Below, in pieces: positions 34,600-42,270 of a stretch of DNA of 64,000 nucleotides (positions are counted from its first letter, which is position 1; each line of letters starts with the position of its first letter). Location: positions 1-64,000 of the forward strand of contig NZ_CP011481.1 in the NCBI RefSeq assembly GCF_001011155.1, written 5' to 3'. The DNA is from Hoeflea sp. IMCC20628 (lineage in GTDB: Bacteria > Pseudomonadota > Alphaproteobacteria > Rhizobiales > Rhizobiaceae). The notes below the pieces were generated by a model. That model was given only the letters and a program-made list of their open reading frames with translations. It was not told the origin of the DNA and made no database searches. Both the position numbers and the translations under genes were made by a program.

Positions 34600-34629
34600 G
34601 CGCTGGCAATTTGGGTCAATTGCCAGCGC
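34600..34629. repeat. perfect inverted repeat (hairpin)
   Basis: GCGCTGGCAATT (34600-34611) and AATTGCCAGCGC (34618-34629) are perfect complements around a 6-base loop. No T run follows. It lies 200 bases after the permease gene and 60 bases before the IS1-like element, so it could be a late terminator or the foot of a lost element. Confidence 0.55.
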
Positions 34630-34706
34630 GACCAATGCAGGAGGTCGGGCAAACTGTAACTGATGTTGGAGGCAAAGTTGCGCGCAGCGCAATCATCGGT
34701 AGTGTC

Positions 34707-35312
34707 TCAGTTTGAATTTAGCGGATAAAAGATGCCCTTGATGCAAGCTGCGTTTCGTACAGCGATCTGAACGTGGCTCTTCATATAAATTCCGCTTCCA
34801 GTGAACGCCTTGCCGCCTTCAACGAACATCCCCCTTATCGTATCAAATGGTTCGAATGAAGGATCATCTTTGATGATTTCATCTATCATCTGGTGAAGGT
34901 GACGAAAGACGGCGCAATCAAGAAACCGAAGAACCCTGTCCGGGTCCTTTGCGCCCTTTGGGTTTGTGTTCTTAGGGACGGGGAGAGCTGCGGTCTTTTG
35001 CACCTTAACGAAAGAGGCATGTGCGGCGCGGAGAATTTCAATGTCTTCTCTGGAAACCAGATCGAGGCAACTGCGCAAATCTATCACCGCGCCGATAACG
35101 CTGGCCTCTTTGTACTGCCCGATAGAGACCTTCCACTGGGCCCATTCCAGCGCCCTCTTCGGGTCTGACTCCCAAAAATACGCGCCTGGTCCTAGCCAGT
35201 CGTAATCCCTATCGCTTTTAATGATTTCAACGCCATCCAGCACGGCTTTACGTGCAACGGCCCCGTCGCACCCGTGGTAGCCTAAGACAAAGGAAGTCGC
35301 TAGACGGCTCAA
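34707..35312 (-). CDS. ADP-ribosyltransferase-fold protein, possible toxin
   Basis: 201 residues. The N-terminal part has a PARP-like pattern: GYHGCD with His13, then YDWLGPGAYFWES with Tyr45 in the G-x-G-x-YF context of the second catalytic motif, and a following helix RALEWA. These match the H and Y of H-Y-E ADP-ribosyltransferases; the third motif may be in GSGIYMKSHVQIAVRN. The family, often called hypothetical, would move ADP-ribose from NAD to a target. Its start overlaps the stop of the small gene 35309-35491 by 4 bases, typical of toxin-antitoxin pairs. The gene lies beside the left end repeat of the mobile element. Activity and target are inferred. Confidence 0.6.
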   Translation of the reverse strand: MSRLATSFVLGYHGCDGAVARKAVLDGVEIIKSDRDYDWLGPGAYFWESDPKRALEWAQWKVSIGQYKEASVIGAVIDLRSCLDLVSREDIEILRAAHASFVKVQKTAALPVPKNTNPKGAKDPDRVLRFLDCAVFRHLHQMIDEIIKDDPSFEPFDTIRGMFVEGGKAFTGSGIYMKSHVQIAVRNAACIKGIFYPLNSN

Positions 35313-35491
35313 GCAGCAACAGACCCTTTCTTGCTACCTGCTCCCCCGAATTCAACCCTCAATTTCCCCTTAGTGGTATATATCCCCTCTTTGATAAGGG
35401 TATCGCGGGCGGACTTTTTCGTGGCCACGGCTCGCTTTGTCGCAGCTTCAATACCCTTGAGGATCTTCTTATTTCTCTGTTCTTGCGTCAT
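35309..35491 (-). CDS. small basic protein coupled to the ART-like gene
   Basis: 60 residues from ATG 35491 with GGGAG 6 bases upstream. It is helical and basic (KKILKGIEAATKRAVATKK) and ends in a short beta-like part (EGIYTTKGKLRVEFGG). The overlap with the ART-like gene and the order, small gene first, fit an antitoxin role; a DNA-binding or chaperone role is equally possible. No family recognised. Confidence 0.55.
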   Translation of the reverse strand: MTQEQRNKKILKGIEAATKRAVATKKSARDTLIKEGIYTTKGKLRVEFGGAGSKKGSVAA

Positions 35492-35599
35492 ATCTGGCTC
35501 CCGTCTGCAAATTGCGGTCACAACGACAACGTACTCGCAGCCCAAACGTTACACAAAATGTTTTGTCAGAGGTTTACAAAATGCGCAAGCGAAGTTCGT

Positions 35600-36478
35600 C
35601 TATTCGCTACGCTTCTTGTATGCACCGCGCGGGCCGGGCTTCGGTGCGCGGGCGTCAATCAAACCAACAATCCAATCCATATCGCGGAGCGTGTCAGATA
35701 CGCCAGCGGCCATTGCTGGCGACATTCTAAGGCTCTTGTGCATCCGGCAGAAATTGTAATGCACAAAGTACAGCGAGAGCATGTGAAGGTGGTTATCGAC
35801 CTTCTTTGAAAATGCATTGGTCAGGCGCGTGAAGCGGCGGTTGCTCATGCGGATATTCAGGTTCATGCGCTCCACATAGGACGTGTTGATATGGTCGCGG
35901 TCCGGGTCGCCAGTGATTTCGGTTTTCTTGATCCCGGTGCATTCAGCCGGGGAATAACGACCGCGAACACCGTCCGGGTCTGTGCCATAAATCTTGACCA
36001 ACTGCGCATAGTCAACGTCCGCACCGAAAGCGCCTTCTACAACGTTAAGATATGCCTTGTGGCCATCGGTGGTAAGCTGGACGCGGTTGGCGAGGCGCGA
36101 TGCTACATCATCCATAAACTCGCCTGCGTAGGATGCACCGCGACCGCCGACCAGATAAGAAATTATCAGTTTGCTGTCGGCGTCAATGGCTGTCCATGTC
36201 CAAGCATCGCCAGCGCCATCAACCGGGGTCTTCATGCCCTTGACGTTCTTCGCCTTGGCAGCAACGAACGACCAAATCTCGTCACACTGAACGCGCTCGG
36301 CTTTGACGCCGCGAACTGTGTTGTCGTGGTACTCGGCGCAGGCGTTGCCAGCATCCACCAGAAGCTTCGAAACCGTGTTGATCGAAACGCCAGTGATCCG
36401 CGAGACGGACCGCATGGACATTCCCTCAACCAGCATGGAGAGGATTTGAGCGCGCTTTGATGTGTCGAGTACGTTTGC
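35600..36478 (-). CDS. IS1-family DDE transposase
   Basis: About 292 residues from ATG 36478 (the frame is open 42 bases further upstream). An N-terminal helix-turn-helix (MRSVSRITGVSINTVSKLL) precedes a DDE core: CDEIWSFV (first Asp), the strand IDADSKLIISYLVGGRG, TTDGHKAYL (second Asp) and YVERMNLNIRMSNRRFTR (final Glu). These words are typical of IS1-type transposases common in rhizobia. It should act on the inverted ends at 34698 and 38921. No internal stop, so probably active. Confidence 0.85.
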   Translation of the reverse strand, partial: ANVLDTSKRAQILSMLVEGMSMRSVSRITGVSINTVSKLLVDAGNACAEYHDNTVRGVKAERVQCDEIWSFVAAKAKNVKGMKTPVDGAGDAWTWTAIDADSKLIISYLVGGRGASYAGEFMDDVASRLANRVQLTTDGHKAYLNVVEGAFGADVDYAQLVKIYGTDPDGVRGRYSPAECTGIKKTEITGDPDRDHINTSYVERMNLNIRMSNRRFTRLTNAFSKKVDNHLHMLSLYFVHYNFCRMHKSLRMSPAMAAGVSDTLRDMDWIVGLIDARAPKPGPRGAYKKRSE

Positions 36479-36526
36479 CATACTCGAAACATATGAACTT
36501 TTATGCTTAGTGTCAACCATGAAAGT

Positions 36527-37714
36527 TCACTTCAAGGAGGGTGTGAAGTCGGGGGCCACCTCATCAGAGTTAGCGACAAACGAATAACCGGTGAGCTTTT
36601 CAAGATCATAATCAGACAAAGCTACATCCGCCTTGAAACTGTCCATCGAATATCTTCCACTGCTGAACACAAGCTCGGTAATTTTCTTCAATAGCAATGG
36701 CTCTTCAAATTGAATGGCCTTAGTTCCTCTGTCTAAAGGTTCTATTTTTCTCCAATTTTTGTATGAAATCTGTTTGTATAGGTTAGTAACTTGACGCTCA
36801 TCAAACAATCCTAGGTCTTTGGCGCGGTAAACCATTGCTTGGATCGACACTTTCCAACGGGCCTTGAGGTCGACAAAACTCTCTGCTCTCGGCGAGTAGA
36901 TTTCGTTGGGGAACGATTGCCTGGGCAACAAGAATGCACCGGCGAAATGGTCTGCTTCTCGCTCGATTTCCTTCAACCTAGCCTTATCATCAATTTCCTC
37001 CGCACCGACCCAACGGTGCAGGCATAAATGGGCGAGCTCATGCGCGGCGTCGAATCGCGCCCTAGCCGCAGATTCCTTGTCCGAGGATAGAAACATAAAT
37101 GGGCGCGGCCCTGACCAAAAAGAGAAGGCTTCTATCTTTTCGCCCTCTATCCGATAGCGAGATACAATAATCCCCTTAGTCTCCAAAAGACGGACAACGT
37201 TCGAAATGGGGCCAAGGCCAAGGCCGAAGTGCTGCCTTGTACGTTCAGCGTATTCTTCAATTTCCTCGTCTTCGTAACTACCCCCGCGTGGCTCATAAGA
37301 GGGGATATCTACGGCTGGGTAGTTGGCGATAAAGTCAAATGCATGCGCAACTGACGAAAGCCACTTGGCGTATATCTCGCATGCTTGGTTGCGCCGCTTG
37401 GTATCGGTGCCAACCTTCCTGAAGAAATTGGCGCTATGCTTTCCAAACCCACCCCTTTGTTCTTTCGTAAAAAAAACTACAGGTTGGCCGAGCGCGGAGG
37501 CGATCTTTGTCATTACATTGGGTTCGGGGTTTTTATCGCCAAGCTCATATGCCGAAACTGCTTGGCGGCTCACGCCAACCCGCTCCGCAAGTTCCGTTTG
37601 CGTGAGCCGGGCTGCTAGCCGCCCTTCTGTCAAGCGATCTGGAATCAAAAGCCGCCCAATGTGTTCAGCTTGGGCGGCTTTTGGAAACTGGAATACGTTC
37701 TGATTATTCACCAT
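36527..37714 (-). CDS. XRE-family regulator with ImmA/IrrE metallopeptidase domain
   Basis: 395 residues. Residues about 28-80 form a Cro/CI helix-turn-helix (LTQTELAERVGVSRQAVSAY). A second domain carries the gluzincin motif HELAH (225-229) with the downstream acidic ligand in EREADHFAGAFLLP, typical of ImmA/IrrE peptidases that cleave repressors in mobile elements and stress responses. The C-terminal 120 residues are unassigned. It overlaps the partner gene 37704-38354 by 11 bases. It probably represses the promoter at 38371-38422 and is inactivated or activates cleavage on a signal. Lies within the IS1-like element. Confidence 0.88.
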   Translation of the reverse strand: MVNNQNVFQFPKAAQAEHIGRLLIPDRLTEGRLAARLTQTELAERVGVSRQAVSAYELGDKNPEPNVMTKIASALGQPVVFFTKEQRGGFGKHSANFFRKVGTDTKRRNQACEIYAKWLSSVAHAFDFIANYPAVDIPSYEPRGGSYEDEEIEEYAERTRQHFGLGLGPISNVVRLLETKGIIVSRYRIEGEKIEAFSFWSGPRPFMFLSSDKESAARARFDAAHELAHLCLHRWVGAEEIDDKARLKEIEREADHFAGAFLLPRQSFPNEIYSPRAESFVDLKARWKVSIQAMVYRAKDLGLFDERQVTNLYKQISYKNWRKIEPLDRGTKAIQFEEPLLLKKITELVFSSGRYSMDSFKADVALSDYDLEKLTGYSFVANSDEVAPDFTPSLK

Positions 37715-38354
37715 TGTCCTTAATCCAACGCTCGATGTCTTCTTTCAACAAATTCAAGTCATCCAATCCAGTGTCTGTATCCTCTGGGGGGACTTCGGCG
37801 TCCATACTTACCGCGTGAGGCATTTTCATGAGATTGGGGGATGTCCATGAAAAATGTGTTTTTGAAGCCGCTGATGGCAGGCCTATATGCGCAAATTCCA
37901 AGGACTGGTGACCATGGACCAATAGAAAATGCGGGAGGCCCACAATTTCCAATTCTTCGCGGAATTCCTCAAAAGCAAACACCTGCTGCGTCCGAAGCCT
38001 TGCGTTCTCCCTAAACACAACGGGCCTTGGTTGGCGAAGCGGGTCCGCGATCTGACTAACAGATGCGGTTGAGTGTTTGAAACGCAACTGCAAATAACGG
38101 CCTGTTGGCCTCGCAAATTGTTCCCACCGATAATCGCAATCGATAGCCCCGCTTTTGATCGCACGTTCGATACCAAAATCGACAGCAAAAGCGATCAACC
38201 GACCGCGATTATCTTGGGCGCTATTCACCTCAAGGAACGGGTTGTCCTTGTAAAGGTCATTTGCCGCAGCGTAAGCGGATTTCAGAACTGTAGGGATAAC
38301 TGGCCACTGAGTAACTGGAAACTGGTCTTTGATAAAGAGTTCCGGGCTTGTCAT
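37704..38354 (-). CDS. partner of the XRE-ImmA/IrrE protein, unknown function
   Basis: 216 residues from ATG 38354. No signal peptide or membrane helix. A mixed alpha-beta protein with LPHFLLVHGHQSLEFAHIG in the second half and an acidic C-terminus (PPEDTDTGLDDLNLL, ERWIKDNGE). I do not recognise the family. It is the first gene behind the operator-promoter and overlaps the XRE-ImmA gene, so the two are a functional pair, probably a regulator or toxin-antitoxin-like module. Confidence 0.65.
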   Translation of the reverse strand: MTSPELFIKDQFPVTQWPVIPTVLKSAYAAANDLYKDNPFLEVNSAQDNRGRLIAFAVDFGIERAIKSGAIDCDYRWEQFARPTGRYLQLRFKHSTASVSQIADPLRQPRPVVFRENARLRTQQVFAFEEFREELEIVGLPHFLLVHGHQSLEFAHIGLPSAASKTHFSWTSPNLMKMPHAVSMDAEVPPEDTDTGLDDLNLLKEDIERWIKDNGE

Positions 38355-38370
38355 GGTTGGGTCTCGAATC

Positions 38371-38422
38371 GGTTGCAATCATTCCACTGCAACCAAATAC
38401 GAAAAAATAGCGTTTTTGTCAA
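38371..38422 (-). promoter_or_regulatory. promoter and operator of the XRE-ImmA gene pair
   Basis: On the minus strand TTGACA (38422-38417) and TATTTG (38399-38394) are separated by 17 bases, a sigma-70-type promoter. The inverted repeat GGTTGCA / TGCAACC (38371-38377 and 38388-38394, 10-base spacer) abuts the -10 box and start site. This is where an XRE-family repressor would bind to control its own operon. Confidence 0.65.
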
Positions 38423-38655
38423 CCATCCTTCGCCCAACGCTTTGCCGCAGCCTTCTGTGCAATCTCTTTCCGCCGCTCTGGCGTCATGTTCTCGGCGCGC
38501 TTCCGGCCACCCTTCGCGCCAAGAGCCTTGGCGTTCGGGTCTTTGCCATCGTCGGGCACATCGTCTTCAATCTCGCCAGTGGCGATCTGTGCGATGCGTA
38601 CAGCCCGTCCGATGGCGTCGGCAGGGCGCTTCTGTCCTTTAGGTCCGGTTGGCAT
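38419..38655 (-). CDS. small basic protein with Ala/Lys-rich tail
   Basis: 78 residues. The start MPTGPKGQKRPADAIGRA is polar and Pro/Gly-rich; the C-terminal half, ALGAKGGRKRAENMTPERRK then EIAQKAAAKRWAKDG, is a widely seen phage- and plasmid-type motif of unknown role, probably nucleic-acid binding. Its last codon overlaps the -35 box of the XRE promoter. It overlaps the zinc-ribbon gene upstream (38639-38655). Confidence 0.6.
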   Translation of the reverse strand: MPTGPKGQKRPADAIGRAVRIAQIATGEIEDDVPDDGKDPNAKALGAKGGRKRAENMTPERRKEIAQKAAAKRWAKDG

Positions 38656-38827
38656 CAGGCCTCCTAATAAGTCTGTAGCTCACGACAGCAGCACCGCTAA
38701 AGTGCTCTAAGTCTCCACCGCACACCTCGCAGGAAAACTCTTCTATATCGCGAGCGGGGATGCTCTGTTCCGTTCGTTCGTAGACGGCACCGCACTTGCA
38801 CGTGCGTTCTGATTTTCGCGTTCTCAT
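38639..38827 (-). CDS. zinc-ribbon small protein
   Basis: 62 residues with two Cys pairs, CKCG (near residue 10-13) and CEVCGG (near 33-38), spaced as in zinc ribbons. The ends are basic. It is the first gene inside the right end of the IS1-like element and overlaps the 78-residue gene by 17 bases. It may be a nucleic-acid-binding or regulatory protein of the element. Confidence 0.6.
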   Translation of the reverse strand: MRTRKSERTCKCGAVYERTEQSIPARDIEEFSCEVCGGDLEHFSGAAVVSYRLIRRPDANRT

Positions 38828-39072
38828 TCGGTCACCTCATGCTTGCCACTAAGCATATAGGAATTCGCGCCGGGATTCGATAGCCTGTCAATCGGATCAA
38901 ATTTCAAACTGAGACACTACCCAATCATCTGTATCGCTTTTTCATTCTGATCCTCAGGCAGTTGGAGAATTCGGATCAGTACCACTCAATGATGCGTGGT
39001 CATAGCTCAGTATTGATCAAATATTAAGTGACCGCTCACCAATATCTCAACGAACAATGAATTGATGAACTC

Positions 39073-39975
39073 GTGAAATTACTGACCACTGCAAAAATAA
39101 TTTTCGCGATGTTTCTCTGGGCGAGTTGTTATCCGTTGATAACAATTGGCATCGCCTATGCCCCGCACCTGACGTTTGCAACCTTGCGGGCAGTGATCGC
39201 CGGCGTAATCCTGTTGGGGATCGCGCTGGCTTTGCGTCGCCCTTTTCCGCGCAGTTGGAAGACGTGGATCACCCTCGCAGCTATCGGGTTTGGGGCCACC
39301 AGCCTGGGGTATTTTGGCATGTTTCATGCGGCCGAATTCGTGTCGCCTGGGATTGCGACAGTTATCACAAACACCCAGCCCTTAATGGCTGCGGGCCTCG
39401 CGGGTGTCGTCTTGGGTGAGCGGCTGACGGGCTGGGGTAAATCGGGTCTTGTTCTGGGGTTTCTGGGAATCGTCGTCATCGCTGCACCGCGATTGTTCGG
39501 AGGTGGTCAGGAGAGCTACCTCATCGGCATCGCGTATATCATTCTGGCGGCTCTTGGCATCACTATCAGCAATGTGATGCTGAAACGGATTGCGGATACG
39601 GTCGATCCACTGATGGCCATCAGTGTCCAATTGCTGATCGGCAGTATCCCGCTGGCGGTGATTGCCGTCGTGACTGAAGACTTCACTGTGATCGAGTGGT
39701 CGCCCGGTTTTCTGTTTGCACTGGTTGGGTTGGCGGTGTTTGGCTCCGCGCTGGTATATGTCATCTGGATGTCGGTTCTTGCAGAAGTGCCGCTGAGCAA
39801 GGCCAATGCGTTCAGCTTTCTTGTGCCGGTATTCGGGCTGACGATGGGTTTGCTCTACTATGGCGAGTCCCTGGGCTGGCCGGAATTGATCGGCACGTCT
39901 CTTGCCCTTGTTGGCGTCATGATGGTCATTCGAAAGGGCATTGCGCCGCCGGCACTTATTGGCGTTACAGCGTAA
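39073..39975 (+). CDS. EamA/DMT-family transporter
   Basis: 300 residues from GTG 39073. Ten hydrophobic helices in two repeats of five, the EamA fold of drug/metabolite exporters. The conserved Pro/Gly near helix ends and GERLTGWGKSGLVLGFLGI at the end of the first repeat, with the second-repeat counterpart GESLGWPELIGTSLALVGV, support it. Substrate unknown. The promoter would be in the 143 bases right of the IS1-like element, so the insertion sits just upstream and may affect its expression. Confidence 0.85.
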   Translation: MKLLTTAKIIFAMFLWASCYPLITIGIAYAPHLTFATLRAVIAGVILLGIALALRRPFPRSWKTWITLAAIGFGATSLGYFGMFHAAEFVSPGIATVITNTQPLMAAGLAGVVLGERLTGWGKSGLVLGFLGIVVIAAPRLFGGGQESYLIGIAYIILAALGITISNVMLKRIADTVDPLMAISVQLLIGSIPLAVIAVVTEDFTVIEWSPGFLFALVGLAVFGSALVYVIWMSVLAEVPLSKANAFSFLVPVFGLTMGLLYYGESLGWPELIGTSLALVGVMMVIRKGIAPPALIGVTA

Positions 39976-40142
39976 TGCTCACCGAGGTGTTGGCCGAAGG
40001 TCCTGATGTTCGGCGATGGGGCTCTGACAGAGTTCAGTTTCCTCGGCGTTGCTGTACTGTCTGACGTCAGCGCCCGTGGGACAGATTTGAGGATTTGAAC
40101 AACGGAGGATTTCTGGTTCATCTTACCGATTGGGAGATCGAG

Positions 40143-40517
40143 ATGAGACAGAAGCCTGAAACATCGAAGAACGCAGCTGACAAGCTGGTCAAGAACATCC
40201 GCCGCAAGACCCGCCAGACCTATTCAGCGGAGGAAAAAATCCGTATCGTTTTGGCGGGTTTGCGTGGAGAGGAAAGCATCTCGGTGCTGTGCCGCCGCGA
40301 AGGTATCGCCGAAAGCCTGTATTACAGCTGGTCGAAGGAGTTCCTGGAAGCAGGCAAGCGCCGGCTCTCGGGTGACACAGCACGGCAAGCGACGTCGCCG
40401 GAAGTAAAGGACCTTCGCTCTGAAGCCTTGGCGTTGAAGGAATGCGTCGCCGATCTGACCCTGGAGAACCGCCTGCTCAAAAAAAGCATGACAGGTGCTG
40501 GGGAGGACGAGGCATGA
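40143..40517 (+). CDS. IS3-type transposase, first frame (OrfA)
   Basis: 124 residues from ATG 40143, chosen for GGGAG 6 bases upstream. A helix-turn-helix of the transposase-8 type (YSAEEKIRIVLAGLRGEESI, then REGIAESLYYSWSKEF) is followed by a coiled-coil leucine stretch (LKECVADLTLENRLLKK). It binds the element ends. Its stop overlaps the ATG of OrfB (40514-40517). Confidence 0.85.
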   Translation: MRQKPETSKNAADKLVKNIRRKTRQTYSAEEKIRIVLAGLRGEESISVLCRREGIAESLYYSWSKEFLEAGKRRLSGDTARQATSPEVKDLRSEALALKECVADLTLENRLLKKSMTGAGEDEA

Positions 40518-41494
40518 GATACCCTGCGACCGAGAAGCTTGAGATCATTCGCACGGTCGAAGGATCGCACCTGCCAACCAAGCAGACCCTCGATATGCTG
40601 GGCATACCGCGCACCACTTTTTACAGATGGTATGATCTTTACCTCGACGGTGGGGTTGTTGCCTTGGATGATCGGTCTCCACGGCCGAAGTCGGTCTGGA
40701 ACCGTATCCCCCAAGACCGGCGTGATGACCTGATTGAGTTCGCGCTGGAACACGAGGCGCTGACGACCCGGGAGCTGGCAGTCAAATACACTGATGAGAA
40801 GCGGTATTTTGTCTCTGAATCATCGGCTTATCGTATCCTGAAGGAAGCCGATTTAATCACCGCACCGGCCTATGTGGTGATCAAGGCAGCCAATGAGTTC
40901 AAAGACAAAACTATCGCCATCAATGAGATGTGGCAGACCGACTTCACCTACTTCAAGATCATCGGGTGGGGCTGGTATTACCTCAGCACGATCCTGGACG
41001 ATTACAGCCGCTACATCATCGCCTGGAAGCTTTGCACAAACATGCGGGCCGAGGACGTGACAGACACCATTGAACTGGCGCTTCAGGCATCGGGCTGCGA
41101 CCAGGCCGTCGTGCGCCACAAACCGCGCCTGCTCAGCGATAACGGGTCATGTTACATCTCTGGCGATTTGGCTGAATGGCTGGAGGACAAGAAGATGGAT
41201 CACGTTCGTGGAGCCCCGTTCCACCCGCAAACCCAGGGAAAGATCGAGCGATGGCATCAGACGATGAAGAACCGGGTCCTGCTGGAAAATTACTATCTGC
41301 CAGGCGATCTTGAACGCCAGATCGAGGCCTTCGTCGACTACTATAACAACAGGCGCTACCACGAGAGCTTGAAGAACGTCACACCCGCCGACGTCTACTT
41401 TGGGCGCGACAAAGCCATCTTGAGAGAAAGGAAAGAGATCAAGAAGCTGACAATCCGCCAACGTCGCTTGCACCATCAAAAACAAGCGGCATAA
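40514..41494 (+). CDS. IS3-type transposase, second frame (OrfB, DDE integrase)
   Basis: 326 residues from ATG 40514 (GGGAGGACG upstream). The integrase core has all three acidic residues: WQTDFTYF (Asp), LLSDNGSCY (Asp) and QGKIERWHQTMKN (Glu), plus the following YNNRRYHESL. OrfA and OrfB overlap by ATGA rather than a slippery heptamer, so OrfB seems to be made by coupling. Intact and probably active. Confidence 0.9.
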   Translation: MRYPATEKLEIIRTVEGSHLPTKQTLDMLGIPRTTFYRWYDLYLDGGVVALDDRSPRPKSVWNRIPQDRRDDLIEFALEHEALTTRELAVKYTDEKRYFVSESSAYRILKEADLITAPAYVVIKAANEFKDKTIAINEMWQTDFTYFKIIGWGWYYLSTILDDYSRYIIAWKLCTNMRAEDVTDTIELALQASGCDQAVVRHKPRLLSDNGSCYISGDLAEWLEDKKMDHVRGAPFHPQTQGKIERWHQTMKNRVLLENYYLPGDLERQIEAFVDYYNNRRYHESLKNVTPADVYFGRDKAILRERKEIKKLTIRQRRLHHQKQAA

Positions 41495-41567
41495 TCAGTC
41501 ACACAAACGAACCAGAGCCTCCAATACTCAAGCCGCTCTGATGTCCCATTTTATCTGACGACGGACA

Positions 41568-42120
41568 CTGGGGCGCAGGAGCGCGCACTGAGAGCTGGGG
41601 CCGGAGTGTCCTTTCCTCCCTGACCAAGGGCAAGAACTTGGAGGATGGATCGATTCCTGTCTTTGTATGCACGACGGATGTGCTGTCGGGGGAACGGGTT
41701 GTGTACAACCGAGGGTCAGCGGCTGACTACGTTTATGCAAGTGCTGCGCTTGCAGGCATCTTACCACCGCTGATTGATGGTCCTCATGTCCTGATGGACG
41801 GCGCCTATGCGGACATCGCGCCTATAGATGTGGCGCGGAACACCGGTGTCGATGTAGTGATCGCTGTTGATCCAAGCCAGCCCGAAACCGGGATCGCTCC
41901 CCGCAACGGAATACAAGCGATGCTGAGATCAATCGAGATCTGTCAGAGCGAGCATGCCAAGCTGCGTTTCGGTCAGGCCGATATGGTCATCAGGCCTAAG
42001 TTTAGTAACACCATAGGTACACTGGAATTCCGCTACAAGCGGCAATGCATTGCGTCAGGCGCCATGGCGGTGCGCCGGTCTGGTGATCAGATCAGAACGT
42101 TACTTTGTCGAGGCAAATAG
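41568..42120 (+). pseudogene. patatin-like phospholipase, C-terminal part cut by the IS
   Basis: The frame is open from the IS end. Words such as VLSSLTKGKN, FVCTTDVLSGERVVYNRG and LMDGAYADIAPIDVARNTG belong to the NTE/patatin family; DGA carries the catalytic Asp of the Ser-Asp dyad. The N-terminal part with the glycine loop and G-x-S-x-G nucleophile is missing, replaced by the IS3-like element. It cannot be an active lipase. Confidence 0.75.
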
Positions 42121-42270
42121 GCAACCACGTTCCGTCCCAAGGGTAGGGTTGCTAATAGAACTCGACTTCTGGCTATGCTGCTTTCCTTGTTTGGACAGGA
42201 CTTTAGCCAAAACCTGTTCTCATGCCTTTCACCATGTCCACTGCGGTCTCTCGGCCCTTTGTTGATGAGC

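Larger units (their letters stand above)
34698..38921 (-). mobile_element. 4.2-kb IS1-like element with cargo genes
   Basis: The ends are inverted repeats: GGTAGTGTCTCAGTTTGAA begins at 34698 and its complement ends at 38921. The 8-base target duplication CAATCATC flanks the element exactly at 34690-34697 and 38922-38929, so it inserted as one unit and is intact. All seven genes are on the minus strand. Only one is a transposase; the others (an ADP-ribosyltransferase-like protein, its small partner, an XRE-ImmA/IrrE protein, its partner, and two small proteins) are cargo. By eye the 36-38 kb part is more AT-rich than the surroundings. Confidence 0.9.
40058..41567 (+). mobile_element. IS3-family-like insertion sequence
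   Basis: Two overlapping transposase genes lie between imperfect inverted ends: TGTCTGACGTCAG starts at 40058, and CTGACGACGGACA, its counterpart, ends at 41567. A subterminal GGGACA also matches on both sides. I see no target duplication (flanks TAC and CTG), and the gene at the right is cut, so the present flanks may come from a rearrangement. Confidence 0.75.

Noticed and set aside
34698-38921. Call as a prophage remnant because of the XRE-ImmA pair.
   Set aside because: No integrase, structural or lysis genes; exact end repeats, target duplication and an IS1-type transposase show that it is a transposable element.
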